DNA of 64,000 nucleotides from NCBI GenBank assembly GCA_008682415.1, contig VANK01000001.1:186001-250000 (forward strand). The letters run 5' to 3'. Source of the DNA: Acidobacteria bacterium AB60. GTDB taxonomy: Bacteria; Acidobacteriota; Terriglobia; Terriglobales; Acidobacteriaceae. The position numbers and the translations under genes are program-made. Positions 27,497 through 36,573 of the stretch are shown piece after piece. The notes under the pieces are model-generated. The model ran no database searches. It saw only the letters and a program-made list of their open reading frames with translations, and was not told the DNA's origin. Numbering within the stretch: position 1 is the first letter of the stretch; each line of letters starts with the position of its first letter.

Positions 27497-28138
27497 TTAG
27501 TCCTCATCTGTTACAGCAAGTATCCAGAGAGTTCGAGTGCGCTTATCGAATAGGACTGCTGTCCAGTCCCAAGCTATTCCTGCAAACCATGGCGTCCACG
27601 CCTCGTAGCTGCTGTAGAGGCTGACATCCTCATATCTCTGATCGAAGATGACCTCGCAGAATTCCATTGCAAGGCGTTTGGCGGTCTTTCCCTCGATCTT
27701 TGTTGAGGGCGGGTATGCTCCGCCTGCAAAGAGACTCTGGGCCAATTGTCCGTCTAGCAAGAAAGGGTTGTCGAATTTGAAGCCGCCCGAAGATGCAAAG
27801 CTGCAACCATCGGTCTCGTGGTCAGACACGTAATCGGCCTGAATTCTGAGTTCAGGAAGTGAATCTCTGATTTCGTTTCGACGCAGCAACCTCGGTAGGA
27901 TTTCGAATTCCAGTAGCCGGTTCCGAGACGCAAACCAATCGAAAACTTCGCTATGCCCAACAAGAACGGCATTCAGGAAGGCTCCCCCGTTTGAATGGGA
28001 ATCACGCAGGCGATTCAACACCTGCGTGATCGGATCGGCCTGTATTCTAACCAGAGAAAGAGCGACCTCGCTGCACATTTTCCATGCCTCTTCCCGAGTT
28101 GGCTTTGCCCTATTCCAGTTCGGCTCCAAATCGACCAT
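27497..28138 (-). CDS. Orphan hypothetical protein of lower GC
   Basis: 213 residues, no signal peptide or membrane segment. Its codons are visibly less GC-rich at the third position than all neighbours, and the flanking 400 bases share this, pointing to recent acquisition. The C-terminal part is rich in Trp and ends WFAGIAWDWTAVLFDKRTRTLWILAVTDED, a pattern of an exposed hydrophobic strand pair before an acidic end. It reminds me of small immunity or DUF proteins found beside polymorphic toxins, but no toxin gene is present and I cannot name a family. ATG 28138 lacks a clear ribosome-binding site. Confidence 0.55.
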   Translation of the reverse strand: MVDLEPNWNRAKPTREEAWKMCSEVALSLVRIQADPITQVLNRLRDSHSNGGAFLNAVLVGHSEVFDWFASRNRLLEFEILPRLLRRNEIRDSLPELRIQADYVSDHETDGCSFASSGGFKFDNPFLLDGQLAQSLFAGGAYPPSTKIEGKTAKRLAMEFCEVIFDQRYEDVSLYSSYEAWTPWFAGIAWDWTAVLFDKRTRTLWILAVTDED

Positions 28139-28545
28139 GCATTCGCATTGTACGTTCCACGGGAAGCAAATCGAGTTTGTAACAACTTCGCTAATAGGAC
28201 CCTTCGTCTAATGCACGGCGGTTGTGGATTGGCAGCGCGGGCCGGCAACCCTTTTAATTGATCCGGTCATCCTATCCGGGGCACGACGGGCCACGGACTC
28301 TCGCCAACAGCGCGCAAGCGCTATCCATTCCCAGCCTTCTTCTCCGCAGAGAGGAATGAGCAAGAGCGGAGTCTCGTCCATTTTCCGCATCCTCGTTCGA
28401 CTGCACGAATTCCCTTGGACACAAGAATCTTTCGCCGGGAGCGACCGCAACGGTGCTGCGTTCGACCCGCGTGGGCCTGATTGTCCGCGAGCCAAGCAAA
28501 GGCTGGCGCTCGCGGCGTTGCGTCAACTCTTCCCCAGGAGAATCT
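28139..28545. other. Gene-free spacer of mixed composition
   Basis: The first ~110 bases continue the lower-GC style of the orphan gene; the rest returns to GC-rich sequence. No ORF with a start signal or recognisable protein was found. An AGGAG ribosome-binding site for the next gene sits at 28536-28540. Confidence 0.4.
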
Positions 28546-30105
28546 ATGCGCCTCACCGAATGGACCAATGTGCTGCGCGGCGGCGCAGTGCTCGTGTTTG
28601 CAGTGGCAGTCATCTCGATTCATGGTCAATCGACTTCGTCGGGACTCAATCAACAGTGGCCCGTGGCGGGCCAGAACCTGAGCGATACGAGGAGTCAGCC
28701 TTCCGAGACAACGATCAGCCCCTCGAATGCTGCGGCATTGAAGCCGAAGTGGGTGTTCACCACCGGCGGCAGCGTGAGCGCCACGCCGACTGTTGCCGGA
28801 AACGAAGTCTATTTCCCGGATTGGGCCGGGAATCTCTACGCCGTCGATAAGAACACCGGCGCGCAGATCTGGTCGGCGAAGGTTTCGAGTTACACGGGAG
28901 TTGCCGGGGATCTCTCGCGCACCAGCCCCGCGGTGTATGGCAATTTGCTGGTATTCGGCGATAACCAAGCGAACCTGGGAATTCATAACGGGGCCAATGA
29001 GATTGCGGTGGATCGATTCACGGGTGCGCGGGTGTGGGTGACGCAGATTGATGCGCATGTCGCGGCGGTAGTGACGGGCTCCGCCGCGACTTACAACGGC
29101 TTGGTGTACCAGGGGGTTTCGTCGAACGAGGAGAACCTGGCAACGCAGGCGAGTTATCCGTGCTGCACCTTCCGGGGAAGCATGGTGGCTCTGAATCTGA
29201 GGAGCGGGCAGATCGTCTGGAAGACCTATGACATGCCGGAGAATGGCGGGGTCCCGGGCGGATACAGCGGCGGCGCGATCTGGCAACCGCCGGTGGTCGA
29301 CACGGCTCGTGGCGTGGTGAGCGTGGGCACGGGAAACAACTACACCGTTCCTGCCGCGGTGTCGCAGTGCCAGGCCGCGAACCCGCAGGCGACGAACTGC
29401 ACGGCTGCGAACGATTACTTTGAGTCGGTGCTTGCGCTCGATCTGCACAGCGGCGCCGTTCACTGGTCACGCAGGCTTGCGGGATATGACGCCTGGACCG
29501 TGGCTTGTCTTTCGTCGCCTACCGCTGCGAATTGCCCGTCTCCGGCGGGGCCGGATTGGGATCTCGGCGGCTCGGGCGGGAACCTGTTGAGCAAGCTGGT
29601 TGGGTTTGGGCAGAAGAGCGGGATTTACTGGGCGCTGAATCCAGCGAATGGCAGCGTACTGTGGGGCACGCCGGTGGGACCGGGTGGAACGCTGGGCGGG
29701 ATCGAGTGGGGTACAGCGACGGATGGGCAGCGGATCTATGTTGCGATCTCCGACAGCCTGCATACGCCCTACACGCTCAAATCAGGCCAGACGATTACCT
29801 GGGGGTCGTGGAGCGCGCTCGATCTGAACGGAAATATCCTGTGGCAGACGCCAGACCCGACGGCGGGGGCGATCGACATGGGAGCGGTGAGCGTGGCGAA
29901 CGGTGTGGTCTACACGGATTCCATAACCGGCTACATGTACGCGCTTGATGCGGCCACCGGAAAGATCCTGTGGAGCTTCAATAGCGGCGGGACCGTGGTG
30001 GATGGTCCCTCGATTGTGGACGGGGTGGTGTACTGGGGTTCGGGTTTTCCAAACGCCGGCGGAACGGTGAACAACAAGGTGTATGCGTTCAGCGTAAGGG
30101 ATTGA
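28546..30105 (+). CDS. Secreted PQQ-type beta-propeller (quinoprotein-like) protein
   Basis: 519 residues with a signal peptide (GGAVLVFAVAVISIHGQ). The sequence is a series of propeller blades with typical PQQ/BamB-type repeats: YAVDKNTGAQIWS, VALNLRSGQIVWK, LALDLHSGAVHWSR, WALNPANGSVLWG and YALDAATGKILWS. It resembles the polyvinyl-alcohol dehydrogenase/quinoprotein alcohol dehydrogenase branch, and a CC pair (YPCCTFRG) could be the vicinal disulfide seen near PQQ in some of these. There is no cytochrome c CxxCH motif. Periplasmic oxidation of an alcohol is likely but a purely structural role cannot be excluded. A dispersed repeat follows its TGA. Confidence 0.82.
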   Translation: MRLTEWTNVLRGGAVLVFAVAVISIHGQSTSSGLNQQWPVAGQNLSDTRSQPSETTISPSNAAALKPKWVFTTGGSVSATPTVAGNEVYFPDWAGNLYAVDKNTGAQIWSAKVSSYTGVAGDLSRTSPAVYGNLLVFGDNQANLGIHNGANEIAVDRFTGARVWVTQIDAHVAAVVTGSAATYNGLVYQGVSSNEENLATQASYPCCTFRGSMVALNLRSGQIVWKTYDMPENGGVPGGYSGGAIWQPPVVDTARGVVSVGTGNNYTVPAAVSQCQAANPQATNCTAANDYFESVLALDLHSGAVHWSRRLAGYDAWTVACLSSPTAANCPSPAGPDWDLGGSGGNLLSKLVGFGQKSGIYWALNPANGSVLWGTPVGPGGTLGGIEWGTATDGQRIYVAISDSLHTPYTLKSGQTITWGSWSALDLNGNILWQTPDPTAGAIDMGAVSVANGVVYTDSITGYMYALDAATGKILWSFNSGGTVVDGPSIVDGVVYWGSGFPNAGGTVNNKVYAFSVRD

Positions 30106-30185
30106 GGCGAGGTCCAAGTACCGAGGGCCAAGGGCCAAGGAGGGATGAAGGCCAAGGGACGAGAGGCGAGGGACGCAGGGTGGGG
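30106..30185. repeat. GAGGCGAGG-CCAAGTACC-GGGCCAAGGGCC repeat, copy 2
   Basis: Starts at the stop of the propeller gene and shares three ordered words with 17720-17775; afterwards variants of GGCCAAGG and GAGGCGAGGG continue for another 40 bases. Confidence 0.7.
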
Positions 30186-30220
30186 GAGTTGGCTACCATG
30201 GCTGAGAGCCGGCAGGCTCG

Positions 30221-31333
30221 ATGGCTATGGAGACGGCGACGGCAACACCCGGCAGTGCGCTACTTCGCGGATTCGTGCTGGTGCTGATCCAGTTCGATGT
30301 ATGCGAGGAGATCCGGCTGGACCAGATCGGGCAGGGCGAGACGGCGCGCACCGTGAAGCAGCCCAGCACCAAGCAGGCCGCTCCCGCGTATGTGCGGTAT
30401 GAGCGGCCTCCGCTGGTGGAGCGGGTGGAGCCGCTGGTGCTGGAGACGGGCGAGCAACTGGAAGGCGAGATCAAGTTCTACGACTACGGCGTGGTGAGCG
30501 TGGTGTACCAGATCCCGTTTGCGGGGGACTGGGACGCGCTGGTACAGCTTTCCGCGCGGTGGGTGTGGGATGTGGATTTTGCGTCGCGGGTGGAGCCGGT
30601 TGTGCGGCGCAGGCTGGAGCGCTCGGCGAGGGCGCTGGTGAAGCCGTACCCGCGATGGCTGAGCGAAGACTACTTCATCTTCCATGTGCGCGAGATGCCG
30701 GGGAATCCGACGGCTGCGGAGTTGGTTGCGGCCGATGGGCTGAAGATTGCGCAGGTGGTGCGCGGGGATCGCACGCCGCTCTCAAAGGGCGAGTGCAGCG
30801 AGGTGCTGCAGTCGCAGATCTCGTATTACGCGCAGGACCTGACGGTGATCGGGTGGAATGCGGCGTTTTTGTACGACACGGCGCTGGGGGCGCAGACGGC
30901 GATCCAACTACTGGAGTATGCCAACTCGCAGTTGCTGGAGTTCCGGCACTACGACGAGCTGCTGACCGGTGTGCTGGACGAGGTGTACGACCAGTTGGCG
31001 GAGAGGCGGGGGCGGTTTGCGCGGTGGCGGCTGGCGCGGCGGGCGAGCGACCTGCATCGCGTACTGCTGGAGATCGGGGAGCTGACCGAGCATGCCGATA
31101 ACGCGATCAAGTTTTTGAGCGACATGTTTGCGGCGCGGCTGTACCGTGTGGCGGCGGCGAAGGTGGGCGTGCCGGACTATAAAGACCTGGTGACGGAGAA
31201 GCTCAAGACAGCCGAGGCGCTGCACCAGGATATGACGGAGCAGTTCAACGAGAGCCGGGCCTTCTTTCTCGAGGTGGTGGTGGTGCTGATATTGCTGATC
31301 GAGTTGTGGGCGGCGTTCGAACCGCGGCGATGA
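30221..31333 (+). CDS. RMD1/DUF155-like membrane protein
   Basis: 370 residues. The layout fits the RMD1 (DUF155) family known from yeast mitochondria and scattered bacteria: an N-terminal beta region (EGEIKFYDYGVVSVVYQIPF), a long helical region (IQLLEYANSQLLEFRHYDEL, LAERRGRFARWRLARRASDL, HADNAIKFLSDMFAARLYRV) and one membrane segment just before the C-terminus (FLEVVVVLILLIELWAAF). No catalytic residues are known in this family; the role is probably structural or regulatory at the membrane. It stands alone between the propeller and the histidine kinase. Confidence 0.65.
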   Translation: MAMETATATPGSALLRGFVLVLIQFDVCEEIRLDQIGQGETARTVKQPSTKQAAPAYVRYERPPLVERVEPLVLETGEQLEGEIKFYDYGVVSVVYQIPFAGDWDALVQLSARWVWDVDFASRVEPVVRRRLERSARALVKPYPRWLSEDYFIFHVREMPGNPTAAELVAADGLKIAQVVRGDRTPLSKGECSEVLQSQISYYAQDLTVIGWNAAFLYDTALGAQTAIQLLEYANSQLLEFRHYDELLTGVLDEVYDQLAERRGRFARWRLARRASDLHRVLLEIGELTEHADNAIKFLSDMFAARLYRVAAAKVGVPDYKDLVTEKLKTAEALHQDMTEQFNESRAFFLEVVVVLILLIELWAAFEPRR

Positions 31334-31474
31334 GCTCCGGCTGAAGGAGCAGGGCCGGTGCAAGGGCGGACTGCGGGTATGGCATCTGGCTTGCTTCGGG
31401 CACGCTGGGGCAGGATGCGCATGCGGCAGATCGCGCGAAGGCGCCCCGCTTAGAATGAAGTCCGAGTTGCGACG

Positions 31475-33130
31475 ATGGACGGCCCTGTGCAAAGCGAAGA
31501 TTCCCGCGCGCTGACCGAGTCGGCTCTTCGCCGGAGTGAGCAACGGTACCGGACGGTATTCGAGTCTGTGGATGAGGCGGTGTGTCTGATTGAGCGGTTG
31601 CCCTTGCGAGCAGACGGGCGCCGGGACTATCGGTATCTTGCGATGAATGGTGCGATGCGGCGGATGTTTGGGATCGAGGATTTGACGGGGCAATCGATCC
31701 GCGACAACTTTCCCAACGAGGTGGAGGCCTGGTACGACGATTACGATCGCGTGCTGGAGACCGGCATGCCGATCCGTTTTGAGCGGGAGTCGGCGCCGCA
31801 GAGCAAGTTTCTGGAGATGTTTGTCACCCGCATGGAAGACGGGGACGCGGACACGCTGCTGATTGTGATGCAGGACATTACGCAGCGCAAGCAGGCCGAG
31901 GCGGTGCTGCGGGAGAGCGAGCGTCGGCAGGAGTTTCTGTTGCGGTTCAGCGATACGATTCGGTCGCTCAACGATCCGGAGGCGATTGCGAAGACGGCGA
32001 CGGCGCTGGTGGCGGAGCATTTTCAGGTGGAGCGGTGCTTCATCTCGCGGATTGCGCGGGAGGCGGGCAAGGCGTGGATCGAGCACGAGACGAGGCGGCC
32101 GGGGCTCGCGTCGGTAGAGGGCGAGGTGAATCTCGCCGATTTTCCCGAGGTGATGCGAATTGCCGAGACGGAGACGATGGTTTTCCGCGACGTGGGAGCC
32201 GATGCGGCCTTATCGGAGCGGGACAAGGCGGCGCTGGGAGGGCTGGGCTTTGGCGCGTTCCTTGCGGCAGTTTTGCGGAAGGGCGAGCGGAACTATATCT
32301 GGGACCTGGTGGTGGCCAGCTCGGAGCCGAGGAACTGGGCTGTGACGGATGCGCCGCTGCTGGAGGAGCTGGCGGAGCGGACGTGGGTAGCGATTGAGCG
32401 CGCGCGCACGGAGAAGGCGCTGCTGGAGACCGAGAAGCTGGCGGTGGTGGGCAGGCTGGCCAGCTCGATTGCGCACGAGATCAACAATCCGCTGGAGGCA
32501 GTGACCAATCTGCTGTACCTGATGGAGCGGACGGATCTGCCGGAGGACGCGGCACAGTTTCTGAAGCTGGCGCAGTCGGAGTTGCTGCGCGTCAGCCAGA
32601 TCACGGTGGAGACGCTGCGCTTCAGCCGGCAGAACACACGGGCGACCGAGGTGAAGCTGAGCGATCTGATCGAGTCGGTTGTGAACCTGCACGAGGCGCG
32701 GCTGAAGGCGGCGCAGATCACGGTGGAGCGGGACTATGAGGAGCCGCGGCCGCTGCTATGTTTTCCCAACGAGTTGCGGCAGGTGGTTGTGAACCTGGTG
32801 GGCAACGCGATCGATGCGATGAGTGGGTTCGAGCGCGGACGGCTGTGCCTGCGGGTGCGGGAGGCGTGCGATCCGCGCACGGGAAGCGCCGGGACACGGC
32901 TGACGGTGGCTGACAGCGGCTTGGGGATGAGCCGGGCGACAGTACGGCAGATCTGGGAGCCGTTCTTCACGACCAAGGGGACCACTGGAACGGGCCTGGG
33001 GCTATGGGTGACGCGGGAGATCGTCGGCAAGCACGGCGGCACGGTGTGGGTGCGCAGCAGCACGGCGGCGGCGCATCACGGAAGCGTGTTTTCCGTGTTC
33101 TTTCCGCACACGGATGTGCGTTCGAGTTAG
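31475..33130 (+). CDS. PAS-GAF sensor histidine kinase
   Basis: 551 residues, no membrane segment, so a soluble kinase. Domains: PAS (about 20-145, YRTVFESVDEAVCLIERLP), GAF (about 155-320), HisKA with H-box SSIAHEINNPLEA (His334), and a complete HATPase_c with N box ELRQVVVNLVGNAIDAM, G1 DSGLGMS and G2 TGTGLGLWV. It should autophosphorylate on His334 in response to a small ligand or redox cue sensed by PAS/GAF. No response regulator is adjacent, so its partner is encoded elsewhere; the receiver/HisKA protein at 18760 is the nearest two-component gene. Confidence 0.92.
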   Translation: MDGPVQSEDSRALTESALRRSEQRYRTVFESVDEAVCLIERLPLRADGRRDYRYLAMNGAMRRMFGIEDLTGQSIRDNFPNEVEAWYDDYDRVLETGMPIRFERESAPQSKFLEMFVTRMEDGDADTLLIVMQDITQRKQAEAVLRESERRQEFLLRFSDTIRSLNDPEAIAKTATALVAEHFQVERCFISRIAREAGKAWIEHETRRPGLASVEGEVNLADFPEVMRIAETETMVFRDVGADAALSERDKAALGGLGFGAFLAAVLRKGERNYIWDLVVASSEPRNWAVTDAPLLEELAERTWVAIERARTEKALLETEKLAVVGRLASSIAHEINNPLEAVTNLLYLMERTDLPEDAAQFLKLAQSELLRVSQITVETLRFSRQNTRATEVKLSDLIESVVNLHEARLKAAQITVERDYEEPRPLLCFPNELRQVVVNLVGNAIDAMSGFERGRLCLRVREACDPRTGSAGTRLTVADSGLGMSRATVRQIWEPFFTTKGTTGTGLGLWVTREIVGKHGGTVWVRSSTAAAHHGSVFSVFFPHTDVRSS

Positions 33131-33157
33131 GGACCCTTTGGAGAGGTCGGCGCCGGC

Positions 33158-33367
33158 TTACTGTTCTTTCTTGTAGAGCATCTCGCGCATGGTCTTGCGG
33201 CGGGCTTCATTGAGCTCGGCGTTATCGGTGCGGTAGTCGCCCTCGCTCGGCTTGTCGCCGGCTTCGGGTGTACTGCAAGAGGGACAGCGGTTGGCGAAGC
33301 CCGGCTTGTCTGGCCTGAGCTCGAATTCTTCTCCACAGACGACGCATTCTTTGATGGGAAAGGGCAT
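33158..33367 (-). CDS. Small zinc-ribbon protein (69 aa)
   Basis: The N-terminal half holds two cysteine knuckles (CVVC and CPSC, 20-odd residues apart) in a zinc-ribbon layout; the C-terminal half is a charged helix (NEARRKTMREMLYKKEQ). ATG 33367 is well placed, 46 bases after the pyrD stop on the same strand, so it is probably co-transcribed with pyrD. Function unknown; proteins of this size and shape occur as accessory or ribosome-associated factors. Confidence 0.72.
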   Translation of the reverse strand: MPFPIKECVVCGEEFELRPDKPGFANRCPSCSTPEAGDKPSEGDYRTDNAELNEARRKTMREMLYKKEQ

Positions 33368-33413
33368 TGCGATTTTCCTGATTCACTCTTCCGGATGTTT
33401 GTGGAACGGGCAG

Positions 33414-34340
33414 TCAGCTTTTGGGCACATCGAGGGCGCCGGTCAGGGTGGAGACGCGCTCGACGTGGTGGTTGCGGCACCACGATTCGAGTCCTTTGGC
33501 CAGCCTCTCGGTTGCCCGTGGATCGGCATAACTTGCGGTGCCGACCTGCACGGCGGTAGCGCCGGCGAGCAGGAATTCTACCGCATCTTCGGGGGTAATG
33601 ATACCGCCCATGCCGAGGATGGGGATGGAGACGGCTTTGGAGGCCTCGTAGACCATGCGGAGGGCGATGGGCTTGATGGCGGGCCCGGAGAGGCCGCCGG
33701 TGATATTGCTGAGGCGGGGCTTGCGGGTTTCCACGTCGATGGACATGGCGAGGAAGGTATTGACGAGGCTGAGAGCGTCGGCACCAGCCCCGGCGGCGAC
33801 CTTCGCCATCTGCGCGATGGAGGTGACGTTGGGCGAGAGCTTGATGATGATGGGTCGCTGGGTGTGGGAGCGGACGCGGCCGACCAGGTATTCGAGCGAT
33901 CCGGGATCTGCGCCGAAGGCCATGCCGCCGGCGTGGACGTTGGGGCAGGAGACGTTGATCTCGTAGGCGGCGATGCCTTCGGCGGCGTTGAGACGGTCGA
34001 TGACGGCGATGTAGTCGCCCACGGTGTAGCCGAAGACGTTCACGATGACGTTCGCCGTCTGATAGCGGCGGAGGGGCGGGAGCTTTTTAGCGATGAACTC
34101 GTCGACGCCGACGTTCTGGAGGCCGATGGCGTTGAGCATGCCTGCGGCGGTCTGGAGGATGCGAGGGGCGGGGTGGCCGGTCATGGGCTGGAGGGAGATG
34201 CCCTTGGTGACGAAGCCGCCGATGCGCTCCAGCGCGACGATCTCTTCGAATTCGATGCCGTAACCGAAGGTGCCGCTGGCGGCGATGACCGGGTTGACCA
34301 GGGTAAGGCCGGCCAGCTGCACTTGCATGTCGGGTTTCAC
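33414..34340 (-). CDS. pyrD: Dihydroorotate dehydrogenase, class 1B catalytic subunit
   Basis: 308 residues; oxidises dihydroorotate to orotate in pyrimidine synthesis, in the cytosol, with FMN. The catalytic base is a cysteine in YEINVSCPNVHAGG, which marks class 1 rather than the serine-using membrane class 2. Other FMN-site motifs are NVFGYTVGDY, IIIKLSPN, GGLSGPAIKP and ILGMGGIITPEDA. Class 1B enzymes need the NAD-linked PyrK subunit; pyrK is not adjacent here. Followed by the small zinc-ribbon gene. Confidence 0.94.
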   Translation of the reverse strand: MKPDMQVQLAGLTLVNPVIAASGTFGYGIEFEEIVALERIGGFVTKGISLQPMTGHPAPRILQTAAGMLNAIGLQNVGVDEFIAKKLPPLRRYQTANVIVNVFGYTVGDYIAVIDRLNAAEGIAAYEINVSCPNVHAGGMAFGADPGSLEYLVGRVRSHTQRPIIIKLSPNVTSIAQMAKVAAGAGADALSLVNTFLAMSIDVETRKPRLSNITGGLSGPAIKPIALRMVYEASKAVSIPILGMGGIITPEDAVEFLLAGATAVQVGTASYADPRATERLAKGLESWCRNHHVERVSTLTGALDVPKS

Positions 34341-34452
34341 AGTTCTAGTTTAGTTTGCTTGCTTCGGATTAGGGATTAAGGGACAGAGTGACAAAAAGGC
34401 GGGTCGGCGATGATCGTGCAGTGCGGTGCGCTCGCGACAGGGTGAGCGCGCT

Positions 34453-34490
34453 CCTCGGTCCCCGATAGCGAGGGACCGAGGGCACCCTCA
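34453..34490. repeat. Single dispersed hairpin unit overlapping a stop codon
   Basis: CCTCGGTCCC (34453-34462) pairs with GGGACCGAGG (34472-34481) and is followed by GCACCCTC. The stem differs completely from the 18021 array, but the GCACCCT tail is shared. The last bases supply the TGA of the phosphatase gene. Confidence 0.6.
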
Positions 34491-36209
34491 TTTGGAAGTC
34501 TTCAAGGCTTCGGTCAGTACGCGGCCGACGGCGGCGGAGGGCTGATTGACGCCGGCGAGCGAGGCAAAGGTGACGGCTAGGTCGACGGGGGCTACGCGCT
34601 GGTGGTACTCGCCGGGGAGGAACGGTTCGCCGTAAAAGGCGAGTGGGACGTGGCGGTCGTAGGACCAGGGGCTGAAGTGGGTGGTGCCCGCGAACGGACC
34701 GGTGGCTTCGAGCTGGTAGGCGGAGAGGATCATCATGACGTACCAGTTGCCGTGCTGGGAGTAGCTATGAGCGAGGAGCCGTCCCCATTCGCTGGGAGGA
34801 AGCTCTCCGTGGGCCAGGGCGAGTCGGGTATAGACGCCGGCGACCTGGGGAGGGGGCGGCTGGCGGTGCTGGTAGGGCGGGGTTTCGTCAGACTGAGGCT
34901 TGGGGGCGAGTGCGGCCACCTCTTCGGGCAGCATGGCCGCGACGGCATCTTCGGCGGCTTCTTCATTGAGACCGACGGCCTGGAAGGCGTGCTTGTTGAG
35001 GACGATCCAGGGAAGGTCGGGGCCGGGCATGAGGAAATCGATCTTGGAAGGCGAGGCGTAGCGGGCGTTGAGGCGGGCGTTGAGGCGATCGTAGACGGCC
35101 TGCACATTGACGGGGGCGGCATGAATGCCAAGTTTGGCGGCCTCACCGGGGACGGGGGCAACGCCGTGATCGGCGGAGAGGGCGAGCCAGACGTTCTTGA
35201 GGCCCAGGTTCTGGTCGAGCCAAGTGAAGAAACCGTCGAGGTCGTGATCGAGCCCGAGGGCCATCTGCTTCTCGAAGTCGGAATCGGGACCAAACTGGTG
35301 GCCCAGAAGGTCATTGGCGGAGAGGGAGATGGTGATGAGGTCTGTGACGCCGTTCTGGCCAAGCTTCTCGGATTTGATGAGCTCTTTGGCAAAGTCGAGC
35401 TCGTAGGAGTTGGCGGCGGGGGTGCGCCCGACGAGCTCATAGAACTGGGTGGTGTTTTCGTCGACGTTGGCTTCGCGCTCGGCTTGGGCGCGGCGGGGTG
35501 AGGCATTGAAGGCTTTAGCCCAGGCCGGAAGGTGCTCCATGTAGTAGGTGGAGGTGGTGAAGACGCCACTGATGGGGTCGATCCAGAAGGCGGCGTTGGC
35601 GGACTGTCCCGCGGGCAGGATACTCGCGCGATCCTTCAAGGAGACGCCATAGACCTTTGATTTGCCTTGAGTTGCCAGGCGGAGTTCGTCGCCGAGGGTG
35701 GTGGCCTGGAGGTTGCGCGGGGAGGAGCCGACGACCCAGGTGGCGGCGGTACCGGGAGCGCTGGGCTGGCCGGCGGGGGTGGAGCTGGCGGGCAAGTCGA
35801 CGAGCTGGTAGCGCTCGTCTTCGACGGCGGAGACCTTGTGGGCGTCGGAGCGGGAGGCGTCCCACCACTCGTTCGACTCGATGCCGTGACCGTCGGTGTA
35901 GGCGCCGGTGCCGAGGGTGGCGTGGCCGGGAGCGGTCTTGGTGTTGGCATAGTCGTAGTAGCAGTCGGTGAACCAGGCGCCCTGGTCGAGGAAGAGACGG
36001 AAGCCACGGCCTTTGAAGTCGGCACGATAGCGGGCGAGGTAATCGCCGCGGAACTGGTCGATGACGACGATGACGATGAGTTTCGGTTTGCCGGCGTAGA
36101 CCTGGGCGGGGGTGAAACGGGGAAAGAAGAGCAGAGCAAAGCAGAAGAAGAGCAGAGCAAGGTGGCGGGGCCGGCGAGCGGGTCTGGCTGTAGACATGAC
36201 TGCAATCAT
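34488..36209 (-). CDS. Secreted alkaline phosphatase, PafA-like
   Basis: 573 residues, signal peptide (HLALLFFCFALLFFPRFTPAQ). Alkaline-phosphatase superfamily fold with metal sites visible: VVIDQFRGDYLARY, the nucleophile threonine in NTKTAPGHATLGTG, LSANDLLGHQFGPDS and LSADHGVAPVPGE. This spacing and the use of Thr rather than Ser match PafA of Bacteroidota, a broad phosphomonoesterase with some phosphodiesterase activity. It frees phosphate from organic esters in the periplasm. Two starts (36209, 36197) are possible. The stop codon is embedded in a dispersed hairpin repeat, which may double as terminator. Confidence 0.88.
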   Translation of the reverse strand: MIAVMSTARPARRPRHLALLFFCFALLFFPRFTPAQVYAGKPKLIVIVVIDQFRGDYLARYRADFKGRGFRLFLDQGAWFTDCYYDYANTKTAPGHATLGTGAYTDGHGIESNEWWDASRSDAHKVSAVEDERYQLVDLPASSTPAGQPSAPGTAATWVVGSSPRNLQATTLGDELRLATQGKSKVYGVSLKDRASILPAGQSANAAFWIDPISGVFTTSTYYMEHLPAWAKAFNASPRRAQAEREANVDENTTQFYELVGRTPAANSYELDFAKELIKSEKLGQNGVTDLITISLSANDLLGHQFGPDSDFEKQMALGLDHDLDGFFTWLDQNLGLKNVWLALSADHGVAPVPGEAAKLGIHAAPVNVQAVYDRLNARLNARYASPSKIDFLMPGPDLPWIVLNKHAFQAVGLNEEAAEDAVAAMLPEEVAALAPKPQSDETPPYQHRQPPPPQVAGVYTRLALAHGELPPSEWGRLLAHSYSQHGNWYVMMILSAYQLEATGPFAGTTHFSPWSYDRHVPLAFYGEPFLPGEYHQRVAPVDLAVTFASLAGVNQPSAAVGRVLTEALKTSK

Positions 36210-36573
36210 AAAAACAGAGGATTACATTCTGATTGAACGCACACGATTTGGGGGATGAGATTCAACGGCTCTCGGCGCAGTTCACCGTCTCGCTCCCTAG
36301 CGACGAACGACAGCAAACAGCGGAAGATCAGGTGAGGGTTATTAGGGGCCAACAACGGGACATTTTCGAGAAAGGCGATTTATCCAGCGTGCAGATCGTC
36401 ATGCGGGATGGGAATCCGCCGCAATCCACCCTGCCCGTGATAGTCTTAACATGTTTGTTTGTCAACAACTTCCCGTCTCACTTCACCCAGGTCGAAACGC
36501 GCCATCCCCCCAAACCGGCGAGCCGCAAACATGCGGTGGCCATTGCGAGCACACCTTGTGGAGGAAATCGTAC
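36210..36573. other. Upstream region of the OmpA-like gene
   Basis: 364 bases between the divergent phosphatase and OmpA-like genes. Open frames cross it but none has a start signal or sensible product. GGAGG at 36560-36564 serves the downstream gene. Confidence 0.4.

Noticed and set aside
28272..28613. 113-codon minus-strand frame between the orphan gene and the propeller gene
   Set aside because: Arg/Ser/Pro-rich, no start signal, and it overlaps the N-terminus of the propeller gene.
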